Notes: generated from the sequence alone by a model not told the origin. Shown: positions 36,247 through 47,207, counted from the first letter of the stretch. The stretch is DNA of 64,000 nucleotides from Candidatus Francisella endociliophora (GCF_000764555.1 NZ_CP009574.1:310001-374000); one strand, 5' to 3'. Numbers and translations are program-made.

Positions 36247-39200
36247 TTAGAATTTACACTGTAGATTTTCTAAACTTCCTAAGCTATTTATACTACCCTT
36301 ACCTTTCGTAGTAATCTTATACTTAGCAAAGCTAGTTTTACCAAATCTTATTGTGTAGGATTTATCTTCCGGATTATATTCAAACTGAGATAGTAGTTTA
36401 ATTAATCCCCATGGCCCAGTATATACATACTTAGTATCATCATCATGATTCTTATAATGCCATATAACTTGGACAGTACCTTGATTTTGAGATTTGCTCG
36501 CTGGCCAGTATAAATCTTGCTGGTACTGCGGACCATTGTAGTACCCATATTTTTTACCATTATAGATAATATCAACACCTGATAAATCACTTGATAAAAG
36601 TACAGGAGTTAATCCAACAACCATATTTAACTTATCACTTGCTTCACTATTATTATTTTTAGTAAGCGCATCTAGCTGAGATAAGATATTTACTTGTTTA
36701 AATAAACTCTTATCCAGAGGGAATTTAACACCATATATTTCTTTAAATGTTAATTCTCCAGTTTTTTCTCTATTCATAAATGGATAAATATTATTATTCA
36801 TATAGTCCATTAAGGTACTTGTCTTAGACATAGTTTCTTTATAAACATCTAAGCCAATTTCATCTTTAGAATTTGAGAAAGGATAATTTGAAGCAAACTT
36901 ACTAGCACAAGATTCTGATAGATCTTTATTCCACAATGCTATATCGTAGCTAGCGCCAGCATTAAACATACTATACGTAAAGCTACTTAGATAACTATTA
37001 ATAAGAGAGGTCATAGCACTAGGTAAGTCTTTAACCATATCTGTTAATCCTACAAAAGATCCTTGCTTATTAGTAGCTATCAACTTTGATACGACAAATG
37101 CTTGCTGCTGACTTGTTTGAGTATTATTACTCATAATAGTAACTAATTTTTCAAGCTGTTTTATCTTATCATTAAGTTGATTAACACGATAATCGTTATT
37201 AACAAAGCCTGTTATTGATGCTACCATTTTTCTATCAGTATCAGCTGTAGATGAAACCACATCTGTTGTTAAATTAGTCTTCAGCTGAGAGAATATTTCA
37301 TTGAAAACTTTTAAGTAACTATCATTAGTTTTACTTGCATTATATTTTTCTTCAAACGTTATATGTTTAAATCTAATATCTTTTAATGCTTGCGACCAAA
37401 TATTTGCATAATCACTCCAATATAGGTTAAATATTTTCTGTTTTGCTTTACCTATATCAGCATCTGTTTGATTAGATGCAGAAGCAAATGCCCATTGGTC
37501 TTTTTCTGCTAACTCAAGCTCTTTTACCAAAGCTTCTTTTGAATAATTCTCCCAACCATCAATAGTATAGATATAATTAATACTAACGGGCTTATCAAAT
37601 AGATTTACATATTTTAGTGATCCTAATATAGTTGGTCTATAGTTAGCCTTTTGCTCCATATTTTTTTGCTTAAACTGTTCATAGGCTCTATAAATATAAA
37701 TATCTCCACCTAGCACAGCTCTAGCTTTTTCAATTATAGAGTTATCTAACTCGCTATGTAACTTATCAGTAGGCAACAATAAAAGATCATTTAAATAAGT
37801 CTCATATGCAGCTAATCTATCATCATCAGCCTTATATATATTTTCCCAATAACTATCAACTGTATCTTGTATAAATTCGGCATCTAAATGTTGTGTCTTA
37901 TTAAACATTACATAAACCATTAGCCAGTTGTATAACTGCTTCATCTTTTGTGCCTTATCTACAGTCTCATCACTTCCTAGACTGTTAATACGATCAATAA
38001 GAGACAACATATTATTTTTAATTTCATTTAGTACATAAGGTTTAAAGACACTCTGAAGCTCTAACTCATAAATTTTATCTAGATTTTGATCTGTTGTTAC
38101 AGGAAAACCAAAGCCAAAATGATGCCAGCTTCCAAATTCTTTATCTCTTAGCTTAGCAAGATACTCTAATTTTTGTATTCTTTGCCAGTAGGAAGAACTA
38201 TATAGCGGAGCTCCTATAATAGGTTGTAATGTATTGTTAGTATGTTTTACCTGAGCTAAATAATAAGATGCCTGTGTATACCCTGTTATCCAAGAAAATA
38301 CTAGACCAACAGCACCAATTCCTGTAACAGTATATACGTAGTTTTTATGCTTAGATAAGAAATGAATAATATTATCAAATATAGTTGTTTTACTTGCTTC
38401 CCTAACAACTACATCCTTCATAATATTTTTTAAAAAATAAACATCTGAAGTACTCTTATCAAAATGATGAACCTTATTTAAACAAACCGAAGTAAAGTAT
38501 ACTCCTCTTAAATAAATATCTTTTGTATAACTATTTTCATACACCACATCACTTAAGAATGTGTTTATTTTTTCATTTAGATAAGAAAAATACCTAGCAA
38601 AATAAAAAGCCTGATGACTATCAATATTTGAGTTTTTCTTTCTAATAGAAGAAAAAATATTTGCATTAATATTATTTACAATTTCGTTTAGTTGCTCATC
38701 TAACCACTCTATAGGCTCATGAACACCAGAAGAAGGTAATGTAACTCCTAGTATACTATTTGTGACATCAAATGTTTTTGAATCAAAGTATTGAGTAAAG
38801 CCAGGAATCTTGTCCATGTTTGATATAAAAACATATATTGGAATATCTCTAATACCACTATTATATATTTTCTTCAAAAGGACTTTATATTTATTAAAAT
38901 CTCTCTCTAACTCTTGAATATTATCAGTTATCAAATGCTCTGCATTTACGCTAATAATTAAACCATCTAATGGTTTTAGTCTACGAGCTCTCTTAATAAT
39001 CTCTAAAACATCATCAAATAAAGTATTTTCCTCAACACGATCTGCACTAGCCAACTTTGCATTCATATCAATAAATGTTGCATCTTTAGAGCTATACCAA
39101 TCAAGTGTTGGTTTGTTTACATTTGCACTTGTTTGACTATGCTTAAAATCAAAATGTAAATTACTATTTTTTATAATTGTTGTTTTACCACTATTTGGTA

Positions 39201-39537
39201 ACCCTAGAGTCAAGAACCATGGAGATTTATAAAGTCCTCTTCCACTAAAAAATTTTGAATCTTTTGTTTGAGAATAGACAAGCTCTTTTATTGATTCAGC
39301 AAATTTTGATAAATATCCTCCATGCTCTTGATCTGCATTATAAAAGCTTATTTTATAATCTTTATGAGCTTTTATTAGATAAAAAACAATAAAGTATAAA
39401 AGTGATAAAAATATTTTAACAATTTCACTAGCAAACAAATCATAACTAGAAAACTGGAAGAAAGGCAATATAACCCATATAATTACCAAAGCACTAACAT
39501 GGCTTATAACAGTTTTTGAGACTAAATTTTGTTTCAT
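36247..39537 (-). CDS. tssM: TssM (IcmF) membrane-complex subunit with intact Walker A
   Basis: Encodes 1096 residues. Two N-terminal membrane helices (about 10-30 and 38-56) are followed by a cytoplasmic NTPase domain with Walker A GLPNSGKT (112-119) and TFIDMN. A third helix lies near 395-415 and the rest is a large periplasmic part, ending with the C-terminal TssM motif YNGPQ...WPAS...GPWGLIKLL and SLENLQCKF. TssM links TssL in the inner membrane to TssJ in the outer membrane. It overlaps the upstream paralog by 4 nt, so the two are co-translated. Confidence 0.95.
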   Translation of the reverse strand: MKQNLVSKTVISHVSALVIIWVILPFFQFSSYDLFASEIVKIFLSLLYFIVFYLIKAHKDYKISFYNADQEHGGYLSKFAESIKELVYSQTKDSKFFSGRGLYKSPWFLTLGLPNSGKTTIIKNSNLHFDFKHSQTSANVNKPTLDWYSSKDATFIDMNAKLASADRVEENTLFDDVLEIIKRARRLKPLDGLIISVNAEHLITDNIQELERDFNKYKVLLKKIYNSGIRDIPIYVFISNMDKIPGFTQYFDSKTFDVTNSILGVTLPSSGVHEPIEWLDEQLNEIVNNINANIFSSIRKKNSNIDSHQAFYFARYFSYLNEKINTFLSDVVYENSYTKDIYLRGVYFTSVCLNKVHHFDKSTSDVYFLKNIMKDVVVREASKTTIFDNIIHFLSKHKNYVYTVTGIGAVGLVFSWITGYTQASYYLAQVKHTNNTLQPIIGAPLYSSSYWQRIQKLEYLAKLRDKEFGSWHHFGFGFPVTTDQNLDKIYELELQSVFKPYVLNEIKNNMLSLIDRINSLGSDETVDKAQKMKQLYNWLMVYVMFNKTQHLDAEFIQDTVDSYWENIYKADDDRLAAYETYLNDLLLLPTDKLHSELDNSIIEKARAVLGGDIYIYRAYEQFKQKNMEQKANYRPTILGSLKYVNLFDKPVSINYIYTIDGWENYSKEALVKELELAEKDQWAFASASNQTDADIGKAKQKIFNLYWSDYANIWSQALKDIRFKHITFEEKYNASKTNDSYLKVFNEIFSQLKTNLTTDVVSSTADTDRKMVASITGFVNNDYRVNQLNDKIKQLEKLVTIMSNNTQTSQQQAFVVSKLIATNKQGSFVGLTDMVKDLPSAMTSLINSYLSSFTYSMFNAGASYDIALWNKDLSESCASKFASNYPFSNSKDEIGLDVYKETMSKTSTLMDYMNNNIYPFMNREKTGELTFKEIYGVKFPLDKSLFKQVNILSQLDALTKNNNSEASDKLNMVVGLTPVLLSSDLSGVDIIYNGKKYGYYNGPQYQQDLYWPASKSQNQGTVQVIWHYKNHDDDTKYVYTGPWGLIKLLSQFEYNPEDKSYTIRFGKTSFAKYKITTKGKGSINSLGSLENLQCKF

Positions 39538-42500
39538 TTATTCACCTCTTTCGAACTCTTAATTCGATCCATAACATTTAAATTTTTAAATACATCAAAG
39601 CTAAACTTATCATCTAAGCTATTCGTCTTAAGTGTATACTCAGCCAAGATATCTTTATCATTATAAATTCTAAACCTGTTAACACCTTTCTCTTCACTAT
39701 ATTTTATATTACCCTTTTCAAGGAATTTAAAGAGTCCCCATTCGCCATCAAAATTAATCATATTAGTATCTCCATCTTTTGATGTATAACTAATTGTCAC
39801 AGGAGACTTATTAATATTTTTAGCAGGCCACTCTATTATAAAATCTTCTTGAGGTCCATTTGCATAGCTATAAGATTTATTGTTAAAGTCTATTGATAAT
39901 ACAGATAAATTCTTATTTAAATAATCTGGGACTAAAAATATTTTAAACCCTATACCTTCTTCAGAGAAAAACATCTCTTCTATAGTATTCAAAGAATTAA
40001 TCATTGCTAAGAAATCTTCATCATAAGCAAAAGGCTCACCATAATATTTCTTCCAAACATACCCTCTTGAATTTGAACTTTTTTCAATTAATGATGCCAA
40101 GTTTTCTTTTATAAACTTCTGCATCACACCATCTTTCTTGAAAAACTCTATAAATGATTTAGCTGAGCTTTGTTTATAGGCATTAAGTTTCAATGGATAC
40201 CTATCTTTTAAATAGTTATTGAAATAATCTAAAGGTTCTTTCTCCCAACGAGCATTTATCTCTTTAATAGCCATACTATTTAAGACTCTGGTTGTTACAT
40301 TAACTATTTGTGATGCCCATTTTTTAAGTGGTTCTGGTGAGTTGTTAGCCACTTCCCAAAGGTTAGATAAATCTTTGAATATACCCGCTTCTTTTTTATT
40401 TTGAACTAATGTGAAGGCATCGCGATTAGGTTGGCTAGATAAAGATATACTCACAAGAGAATTTCTTATCTTACCAATATCATCAGACATTTCAGGAATC
40501 GTTCCGGATGCTTTAGAATCGTTTTCATCGCCTTTATTGATATTTGATTTTTTATACTCGGATAGTAGTTTAATAACTTCATTGTATTTTGAGGTTACAA
40601 TATTCCTATTGCCACTATTTAGCCCCACTTTACTGGTAACATCTGACATACTAATAAAGTCTGTATTTGTCACAATTCTTTTTAATACAGTTACAATAGA
40701 ATTATCACTTATAGTTAAACTGTTAAGTACTCTTATCAAATCTTTAATACTATTAGTATTTTGTATATTTATTTTATCTAATGCATCATTCCAAGTATTC
40801 AAATAATCATTCCAATACAGAATATCCATATTAGCCTTTAGATTTACTAAAGTTAAATTACTTAACCCTCCTTGATCTCCTGATAAAACCCACATGCTTT
40901 GAGCTGCTTTTTTAAGAAAATCAACCTGATTTTTTAGGTATATACTATAATATCCTTTTTTAGTATAAAAATTTGGTACTTTAACAACATTATTGTCAAA
41001 AACATAGTTAGTATTAACATCACTTGCTTCACCAAGCAGAGTGTATTGGTCATCAGTATCCTGTAATGCTTGATCTTTTAGCATCTGATATGCTAATACA
41101 TACGTTGAATCTGATCTTAATATCTCTCTAGCTTTAAATACTAAGGCTTTATTTAGTTTAATATTCTTAGGAATCCCCGATATAACAGTAGCTTCTAAAA
41201 GCTCTTCTCTATTACCAAACTCAATTGCTGATATTTTTTGTTCTGACCATATTGATTTAATACTTCTAACAAACATCGTTTCATCGAAGTGTTTTTCATC
41301 AACTAACATTAAATATACAGCAAGCCAAGTATGTAAATTCTCGACTTGCATTGAAGTAGGAACCTTCTCCTTTGGTAAATTATCAATAGCTTGCTGCAGC
41401 TTATTAGCAATATCTTTTTCTAATTGAGGTATAAAATTAATCTGTATTATATTTCTATAAATCCCTGATAAGTCATCAACTAGAGATTCGTTATAATACA
41501 AACCATTTAAGGAAAGATTACTATGCTGATTAATTAAGTTTGCAAAACTAATAGCAGCATTATTAGAGCTAACATTTGAATGTAAAATTTTATTATACTT
41601 AGAATCAACTTTATTAAAGAAATCAATATATGATAATGAACTTTTAATCCACAAAACCGATAATACAAAGCCCGCAACAACAGCTATTCCAGATCTACTA
41701 TAATCTTTATACTTTAGTTTTTTAATATAGTTTTTATTTTCACCAAAATTATAAGCTTCCATCAAAATAACATCTTTGAATAAGTTATCGAGGAAATAAA
41801 TTCTTTGATCTGTAAAGCTGACACTTTTATCGAACTTCTGCATTCTCATTAAATCAAAGCATGAGTCAGAGTTTTTATAGCTTATGAAATATAAACCTCT
41901 TACTACAGTTGTCTTTTGTATTTTATTATCAAATAGGCGATCTAAGCTTGGTTCAATACTTTCTAATGATAAAATAACTTGCTTAGTAAAAGTAATTATT
42001 TTCAATACTTTTTCAGCATTTAGTGTACTATCACATTTCACAATTATATTATCATTCAGGGCTGCAAAAAATTGTTGGAACTTTTCCTTAATTTTCATAA
42101 AATTTGCAGGTTTACCAGCAGATAAAGTAATTCCTAAGGGATTATATTTAACTTTATTTGATGCTACAGACATATACTCATCAAACCCTGAGATAATCTC
42201 TATACCACTAAATGTTATATATATTGGAATTTCAATATTATATTTTTTAGCAATTTTGTCTAAATAGTTTCTCAACTCAAAAATTTCAGATTGAATCTCT
42301 TTTTGATAGTTACTAATTGAAGATTTTGATTCAAAAATTTTATCTAAACTAATATTATAAACAATTCCATTTATAGGATAATGATTATTTATTCCATATA
42401 AACAACGAAATAGACCGTAAAAATTCTTTACATCAAAAAGAGAAATCAGAGCCTTATCACTAGATATATTCCAAGCTAATGCATCACTAGTAAACTTATC

Positions 42501-42977
42501 AACTGATATTGAGTCATTTGTTGCATTACTTTTTTTAGAGGAATGTCTTAAAACAGCTTCTAAACTTTCTTTATTCTCTCCTAAAATGGCATAGATAGGT
42601 GTATCTTTTTTATTTATTTTTTTTCTTTTCTTTAATAAAGAAACTAAACTTTTTAACTCCGCTCTTACCTTTACATCCGTTAGATTAAGTTTTTTAGATT
42701 TCTTCTCATTTCTTTCTACAAAAAAAGCTACAACTTTAGAAAAACTTAACAAGTTTTTCTTATATAGCCATACTCCTAGAACAGCAATTAGAACAAAGAA
42801 AGTTGTTAAAATTTTAGCTGTACTAGACTTTAAAATAGATAAACCAAAAATAGATATTCCTGGAATAACTACCCAGATTAATAGTAAAATTACACAAAAG
42901 ATAACTGCTATAAGAAACCATCGACTTTTGACAGCTTTGTTTAACATAAGCAAAATCTTTTTAAAGAAATTAGACAT
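39534..42977 (-). CDS. tssM: Second TssM (IcmF) paralog with degenerate P-loop
   Basis: Encodes 1147 residues with the same plan as the next gene: N-terminal helices (about 20-40 and 52-72), a cytoplasmic domain, a third helix near 425-445, a long periplasmic region and the TssM C-terminal motif ANGPQEDFIIEWPA...GEWGLFKFLEKG. Where Walker A should be it reads ILGENKESLEAV (131-142), lacking the GK[ST] core, so nucleotide binding is probably lost. Two full-length TssM genes in one operon is unusual. They may form a heteromeric TssM ring. Confidence 0.9.
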   Translation of the reverse strand: MSNFFKKILLMLNKAVKSRWFLIAVIFCVILLLIWVVIPGISIFGLSILKSSTAKILTTFFVLIAVLGVWLYKKNLLSFSKVVAFFVERNEKKSKKLNLTDVKVRAELKSLVSLLKKRKKINKKDTPIYAILGENKESLEAVLRHSSKKSNATNDSISVDKFTSDALAWNISSDKALISLFDVKNFYGLFRCLYGINNHYPINGIVYNISLDKIFESKSSISNYQKEIQSEIFELRNYLDKIAKKYNIEIPIYITFSGIEIISGFDEYMSVASNKVKYNPLGITLSAGKPANFMKIKEKFQQFFAALNDNIIVKCDSTLNAEKVLKIITFTKQVILSLESIEPSLDRLFDNKIQKTTVVRGLYFISYKNSDSCFDLMRMQKFDKSVSFTDQRIYFLDNLFKDVILMEAYNFGENKNYIKKLKYKDYSRSGIAVVAGFVLSVLWIKSSLSYIDFFNKVDSKYNKILHSNVSSNNAAISFANLINQHSNLSLNGLYYNESLVDDLSGIYRNIIQINFIPQLEKDIANKLQQAIDNLPKEKVPTSMQVENLHTWLAVYLMLVDEKHFDETMFVRSIKSIWSEQKISAIEFGNREELLEATVISGIPKNIKLNKALVFKAREILRSDSTYVLAYQMLKDQALQDTDDQYTLLGEASDVNTNYVFDNNVVKVPNFYTKKGYYSIYLKNQVDFLKKAAQSMWVLSGDQGGLSNLTLVNLKANMDILYWNDYLNTWNDALDKINIQNTNSIKDLIRVLNSLTISDNSIVTVLKRIVTNTDFISMSDVTSKVGLNSGNRNIVTSKYNEVIKLLSEYKKSNINKGDENDSKASGTIPEMSDDIGKIRNSLVSISLSSQPNRDAFTLVQNKKEAGIFKDLSNLWEVANNSPEPLKKWASQIVNVTTRVLNSMAIKEINARWEKEPLDYFNNYLKDRYPLKLNAYKQSSAKSFIEFFKKDGVMQKFIKENLASLIEKSSNSRGYVWKKYYGEPFAYDEDFLAMINSLNTIEEMFFSEEGIGFKIFLVPDYLNKNLSVLSIDFNNKSYSYANGPQEDFIIEWPAKNINKSPVTISYTSKDGDTNMINFDGEWGLFKFLEKGNIKYSEEKGVNRFRIYNDKDILAEYTLKTNSLDDKFSFDVFKNLNVMDRIKSSKEVNK

Positions 42978-42997
42978 TTTCAGCTCCTAACTTATCA

Positions 42998-43900
42998 TCA
43001 TTTTTGATTTATTACACTTTCATCTGAAGATGTGGAAGGAGAACTTTCATATGACGTTATAAGTTGTTGTTTTGTATTATCAATATCCTTGATAACTGGG
43101 GATTCTGCCTGATTTATGAAAAAAGACAGTCCAATATATACAACTGTTAAGATAGCAAATATAACTCCAAAAAATATAGAAAAAGTATGTTTATATTTAA
43201 TAGGAGCTTTTGGCTCATAGTCTGTTTGCCAATGCTTAGCAACTGAAGCATCATCGTGTAATTCTCTATATTGACAAATAGCATCATACGACTCTCTCTT
43301 AAGTCTATCAAGCATAAGTTTGCCATTAGATTTATTAGAAAACTGCCCTTTAAAACCAAGACATATACATATATAAATTAGTTCAAAAAGTTCAAGATAT
43401 TCTGATATATTATCTAGACAATACAACCTAATTTTAAAAAAGGTTTCACCACCCCAAGATTCATTAAAATTTGTACTTAACATAGACTGTTGAGACCAAT
43501 GGATATTTTGTCCATACTCTGTAGATAAAATCGCCTCATCTATAAAGGCACATAAAATATACTTAGCACTTTTCAGAAGATTTTCACCAACACCATCTTG
43601 CTGACATCTAATGGTAAATTTAGTTAATCCATCTGAAAGAGTCATTTTTAACTTATCAACACTAAAATCAATCGATTTATTAACTACTTGATAATGCACT
43701 GCAAAAATTTCACTAGCATATTTCATCAGATTATTTGGCCCAAACATATATTCAAGCTTAGATATTTTTTGAAATAAATTTTCACTAGTTAATTCTCTAG
43801 CATCTTGCTCTCTAATTTCACCAAAACTTTGCTGAGTAACTTCATCGTTTTCAGCTAGTGGCATAAATATCGTTTTATCGTCATCATTGTTATCGTACAT
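42998..43900 (-). CDS. tssL: TssL (DotU) membrane-complex subunit
   Basis: Encodes 300 residues. The cytoplasmic DotU domain (about 50-215) contains LLKSAKYILCAFIDEAILST, the NFNESWGGETFF segment and the ICLGFKGQFSN motif, all typical of TssL. A single C-terminal membrane helix (about 240-262) anchors it, leaving a short periplasmic tail without an OmpA-like peptidoglycan-binding domain. It interacts with TssM in the inner membrane. It follows tssK by 8 nt. Confidence 0.94.
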   Translation of the reverse strand: MYDNNDDDKTIFMPLAENDEVTQQSFGEIREQDARELTSENLFQKISKLEYMFGPNNLMKYASEIFAVHYQVVNKSIDFSVDKLKMTLSDGLTKFTIRCQQDGVGENLLKSAKYILCAFIDEAILSTEYGQNIHWSQQSMLSTNFNESWGGETFFKIRLYCLDNISEYLELFELIYICICLGFKGQFSNKSNGKLMLDRLKRESYDAICQYRELHDDASVAKHWQTDYEPKAPIKYKHTFSIFFGVIFAILTVVYIGLSFFINQAESPVIKDIDNTKQQLITSYESSPSTSSDESVINQK

Positions 43901-43908
43901 AATAATAC

Positions 43909-45246
43909 TTACCTCTTAATTGCCCATAATTGAATATCAATTTGTGCGAATTTTCTAGTTAAATAAATTGATATAATTTTTGAATCATAAATAGATTTCC
44001 AAAACTCTGATTTCTTATCCAACTCAAAATAAACATAGTCAGACATAAATGGTATTTGCTTTGGAGAAGAAGACATCGCTGAAACTTTGATACCTGGTAA
44101 CTGCTTAGATACAACATTTGTTATCTGTGCTTTTGATGCAACCTTTATCATCTTAGGTAGCGCAAGAGATAATTGTTCTTTTGGTATCTCTGTCTTGCAT
44201 GCAATTACAAAGCCCCATTCAGCAATATTTGCCATATCTACACTTTCTATATTTGCAGTGTATAGTGCATATTTATCAATATAATCAAGAGGAACTCTTA
44301 TTGATCTTTCCTCAAAGACATAAGCAAATGCTTCTTTAAGATCTTCAGATAGTGCTGTAAAGCTAGTTGTCAAATCATCATGTTTATATTTAGGATATTG
44401 ATTATATCCTTTTTCTTGGTGAGTAAAAGTTCTTAACTCAGATGAGAATGTTAGTAGCACTCTGAATAACTCTTCTGGATGCACTCTTTCACTATCATGG
44501 ATATGTTGTATCGATGGAATGTATCTATTTAATAGTTGCATAAATAAAGCTTCCATAATCCCTGCTGTCCCATAATCATCGATATTTGATAGCCTTTGAG
44601 TCAGCTGTTTTCTTCTTTGTTGAGCTAACATAAAAATATTTTTCAAACTCTTTTTTAGCTTAGCGTTTGCAAAAACATTTAATAAAGGCGGAATAAAATC
44701 TTTATCTAACAATACTGTTTTATTAGAACTTACTGAATTAATTTTAGCAACTGGTAATATAATGAAGTCTTGATAGTTTGCGGTATCTGTAATTAGATAC
44801 ATATTTAATTTTAAAGTAGCAATTTCCAATGACTGTTCAAGTCCTACCATTGCATCACTAACTGACTGCTTATAAGTATAATACCTTTCAGTAGTAGCAT
44901 CTAACTTGCTATCTGCTGCCAACTTAGCATTGCTAGGTAATGGAGCAATTGCTATATATATAGTCTTCCCAGAGGCTGATTCATCAACCTGCAATGATAG
45001 CTCATCAGCATCAACACTAGGAATATTGATTAGTGTTCCATCAGGCATAACAGCTTCACACTTTGAAAAAGAAACTATACCTTGTTCTAGTTTAGCCTCA
45101 TCAATTTCTATATTTTTCACTCCATAAAAATACTTAGCATTCCTAACTAGCTGGAGCTGTGCTGACTCATTAAAAGAATCTTGTACTTGAAAGTGGTGCT
45201 GAGAGACCGACAACCCTGAAAACCATGCTACTCTTTTCATACTCAA
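43909..45246 (-). CDS. tssK: TssK, baseplate-to-membrane adaptor
   Basis: Encodes 445 residues, the standard length. The opening RVAWFSGLSVSQHHFQVQD is the TssK signature (the family's W..G....HHFQ motif). Other landmarks are LPVAKI near 172 and the C-terminal segment YVYFELDKKSEFW. TssK trimers connect the TssF/TssG wedge with TssL and TssM. It is in the common J-K-L-M order and lies 19 nt after tssJ. Confidence 0.95.
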   Translation of the reverse strand: MSMKRVAWFSGLSVSQHHFQVQDSFNESAQLQLVRNAKYFYGVKNIEIDEAKLEQGIVSFSKCEAVMPDGTLINIPSVDADELSLQVDESASGKTIYIAIAPLPSNAKLAADSKLDATTERYYTYKQSVSDAMVGLEQSLEIATLKLNMYLITDTANYQDFIILPVAKINSVSSNKTVLLDKDFIPPLLNVFANAKLKKSLKNIFMLAQQRRKQLTQRLSNIDDYGTAGIMEALFMQLLNRYIPSIQHIHDSERVHPEELFRVLLTFSSELRTFTHQEKGYNQYPKYKHDDLTTSFTALSEDLKEAFAYVFEERSIRVPLDYIDKYALYTANIESVDMANIAEWGFVIACKTEIPKEQLSLALPKMIKVASKAQITNVVSKQLPGIKVSAMSSSPKQIPFMSDYVYFELDKKSEFWKSIYDSKIISIYLTRKFAQIDIQLWAIKR

Positions 45247-45265
45247 ACTATCCTAGTTTATTTCA

Positions 45266-45700
45266 TTATTCTTTTAACTTAATTCCATAATTTGTAAGCT
45301 TCAATTTATAAGTTTTAGAGAAGTAATGCTTAGTAACAGGAACTACTTGTTTCCAATCTAAATTAATGTTTCTATACCCTGCTGCTACACCTATATACTT
45401 AGCATCATCATCTGTATAGAAATATATTTCTTTTTCTTCGCCTGGCTGAATTATATATGTTTCTCTAGAAATAACAGATCCTTTCAAACCATCTTCACTA
45501 TTTATTTTAGAAAAATTAGCCGAATCAAATGCTAGTTTATCCTTAAGCTGGAAAACATAAATCATTAACGATGATGGGTTTCCTTGTAAGTTTGGATTTA
45601 TATCCTTACTAGCATTCATATCTACATAAACAGTAGAGCATGAACCTAATAATAAAGATAATACAACCATCATCAAAATATGTAATTTCTTATTCATCAT
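45266..45700 (-). CDS. tssJ: TssJ, outer-membrane lipoprotein
   Basis: Encodes 144 residues with lipobox LLLGSC (Cys near 21). The mature part follows the TssJ pattern: SSLMIYVFQLKD, then QPGEEKEIYFYTDDDAKYIGVAAGYRN, which corresponds to the family's loop and transthyretin-like fold. TssJ anchors the TssM periplasmic domain at the outer membrane. The stop is 19 nt before tssK. Confidence 0.94.
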   Translation of the reverse strand: MMNKKLHILMMVVLSLLLGSCSTVYVDMNASKDINPNLQGNPSSLMIYVFQLKDKLAFDSANFSKINSEDGLKGSVISRETYIIQPGEEKEIYFYTDDDAKYIGVAAGYRNINLDWKQVVPVTKHYFSKTYKLKLTNYGIKLKE

Positions 45701-45716
45701 TTTTCACCCACTTATA

Positions 45717-47207
45717 TTAGTTACTCTGATTATATTTTTCTGAGATATATTCTTTTATATTTTTCTGCTTTTGCTTCTGTGTTGTACCTAACATTTGTGT
45801 ATATTTAGCTTTATGCTTTGTCCAACATTTAGTAGCCAATGTCCCTGGAATAACTCTACCAGCTTCAGAAACTTCTCTTTCTATCTTCTCAGGATCAAAA
45901 GCATCAACAACTAGTTCGACAACTTCACGAGTTGAATTATCAACTTTTTTAAAGTGTGAAGTAATTTCACTAATAGACTCCCCAACAGCTTGTCTAGGAG
46001 GCATTATCTGACCATTTGTATCAAAGAAAATAGTCTCTAGTGCTTGTTTTGCTGACATACTCATTTTAAATGGATTTTTTACCTGAGACGTAAACATTGT
46101 TAAATCACTGTCTAACTTATTTTTAGCACTATTTCTTTCCATCATCAAACGAATCACACCATCGATAGAATAAGATAATATATCAATGACATCAGAGTAA
46201 ATTTTATTCTTATCAACTTGTGAAATCACATTGTATGAAAGTCCAATTTTTTGACATAACATGTTTAAAAAAACATCTGATTCAGCTGATCTACTATTTT
46301 CAGCTCTGTTTTGCTCAACTTGCTCAACATGTCTTAGGTTATTATTTATTGACTCATTATTGTGTATTGTTCCTTGAGGAACATGCTTTTGAGAATTAGT
46401 ATTTTGTTTAGCTCTCTCAAAATCAGTATGATAAGATGGTTGCTGCTCAGCTGAATAATCTTCTTTTTTATAACTATGCGGCTGAGGTGCTTGTGGCTTT
46501 TCATACACGGGGGCTTGTTGCTTTTCAGGTTGCTGTATCGCAGAAAAGTCAAACTCTTGCTCCGCATCACTTATATTAACAATATGTGCCAAATCCTCTA
46601 AAGAAGCTTCTTCATTAGAAGCTGAATTTAAAAACTGCTCTTCAGCACCTGCTGAATGCTCTATAGCTTGAGGTTGAGGTAATTCATCCATCACAAAATC
46701 AGAATTCACTCTTAAATGCTCAAACGCATCTCTTGTCTGATGTGCGCTATGGTCATGACTCTCTTCAAAAGGTAAATGATTATTATCTGCTAGATTAGTT
46801 TCCTCTAAAAAAGCTAAGTTATCATTAGAATTCTGTGATTCTTGATTATTAATAATATGCTTAATATCTGAATGCTCACTATTTTTTGAAATATTTGCTA
46901 CAACGAGTTTGTACAAACCTAGCTCAAGTACATCTCCTTGTTTGATTTTTGTTGGAAAATTTCGCTCAAGCCTTAAACCATTTAATTTAGTACCATTAGT
47001 ACTAATATCTGTAATAAAAAACTCTCCATACTGAGATTCTAAATGTATGTGTTTTCCAGAGATCTTACGTGTATGATCACTCAACGGCCATTGACAATTT
47101 TTAGATCTACCAATATAACCACCTAATTCTGAAAAAGTTTTTTGGATTTCTACATTCCCATACTCAGCTACAATATCTTGGGAGTTACCAACCCTGAAAG
47201 TTAACAT
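45717..47207 (-). CDS. tagH: FHA-domain protein TagH/Fha, T6SS regulator or scaffold
   Basis: Encodes 496 residues from the ATG at 47207; a TTG three codons earlier is possible. The FHA domain (about 5-100) shows YIGRSKNCQWPL, SGKHIHLE and ISTNGTKLNG, the residues that bind phosphothreonine. A long Gln/Glu/Asn/His-rich linker (about 120-300) follows, then the conserved C-terminal domain of T6SS FHA proteins (about 310-490). In characterised systems PpkA phosphorylates Fha to start assembly and PppA reverses this; all three are present here. Confidence 0.92.
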   Translation of the reverse strand: MLTFRVGNSQDIVAEYGNVEIQKTFSELGGYIGRSKNCQWPLSDHTRKISGKHIHLESQYGEFFITDISTNGTKLNGLRLERNFPTKIKQGDVLELGLYKLVVANISKNSEHSDIKHIINNQESQNSNDNLAFLEETNLADNNHLPFEESHDHSAHQTRDAFEHLRVNSDFVMDELPQPQAIEHSAGAEEQFLNSASNEEASLEDLAHIVNISDAEQEFDFSAIQQPEKQQAPVYEKPQAPQPHSYKKEDYSAEQQPSYHTDFERAKQNTNSQKHVPQGTIHNNESINNNLRHVEQVEQNRAENSRSAESDVFLNMLCQKIGLSYNVISQVDKNKIYSDVIDILSYSIDGVIRLMMERNSAKNKLDSDLTMFTSQVKNPFKMSMSAKQALETIFFDTNGQIMPPRQAVGESISEITSHFKKVDNSTREVVELVVDAFDPEKIEREVSEAGRVIPGTLATKCWTKHKAKYTQMLGTTQKQKQKNIKEYISEKYNQSN

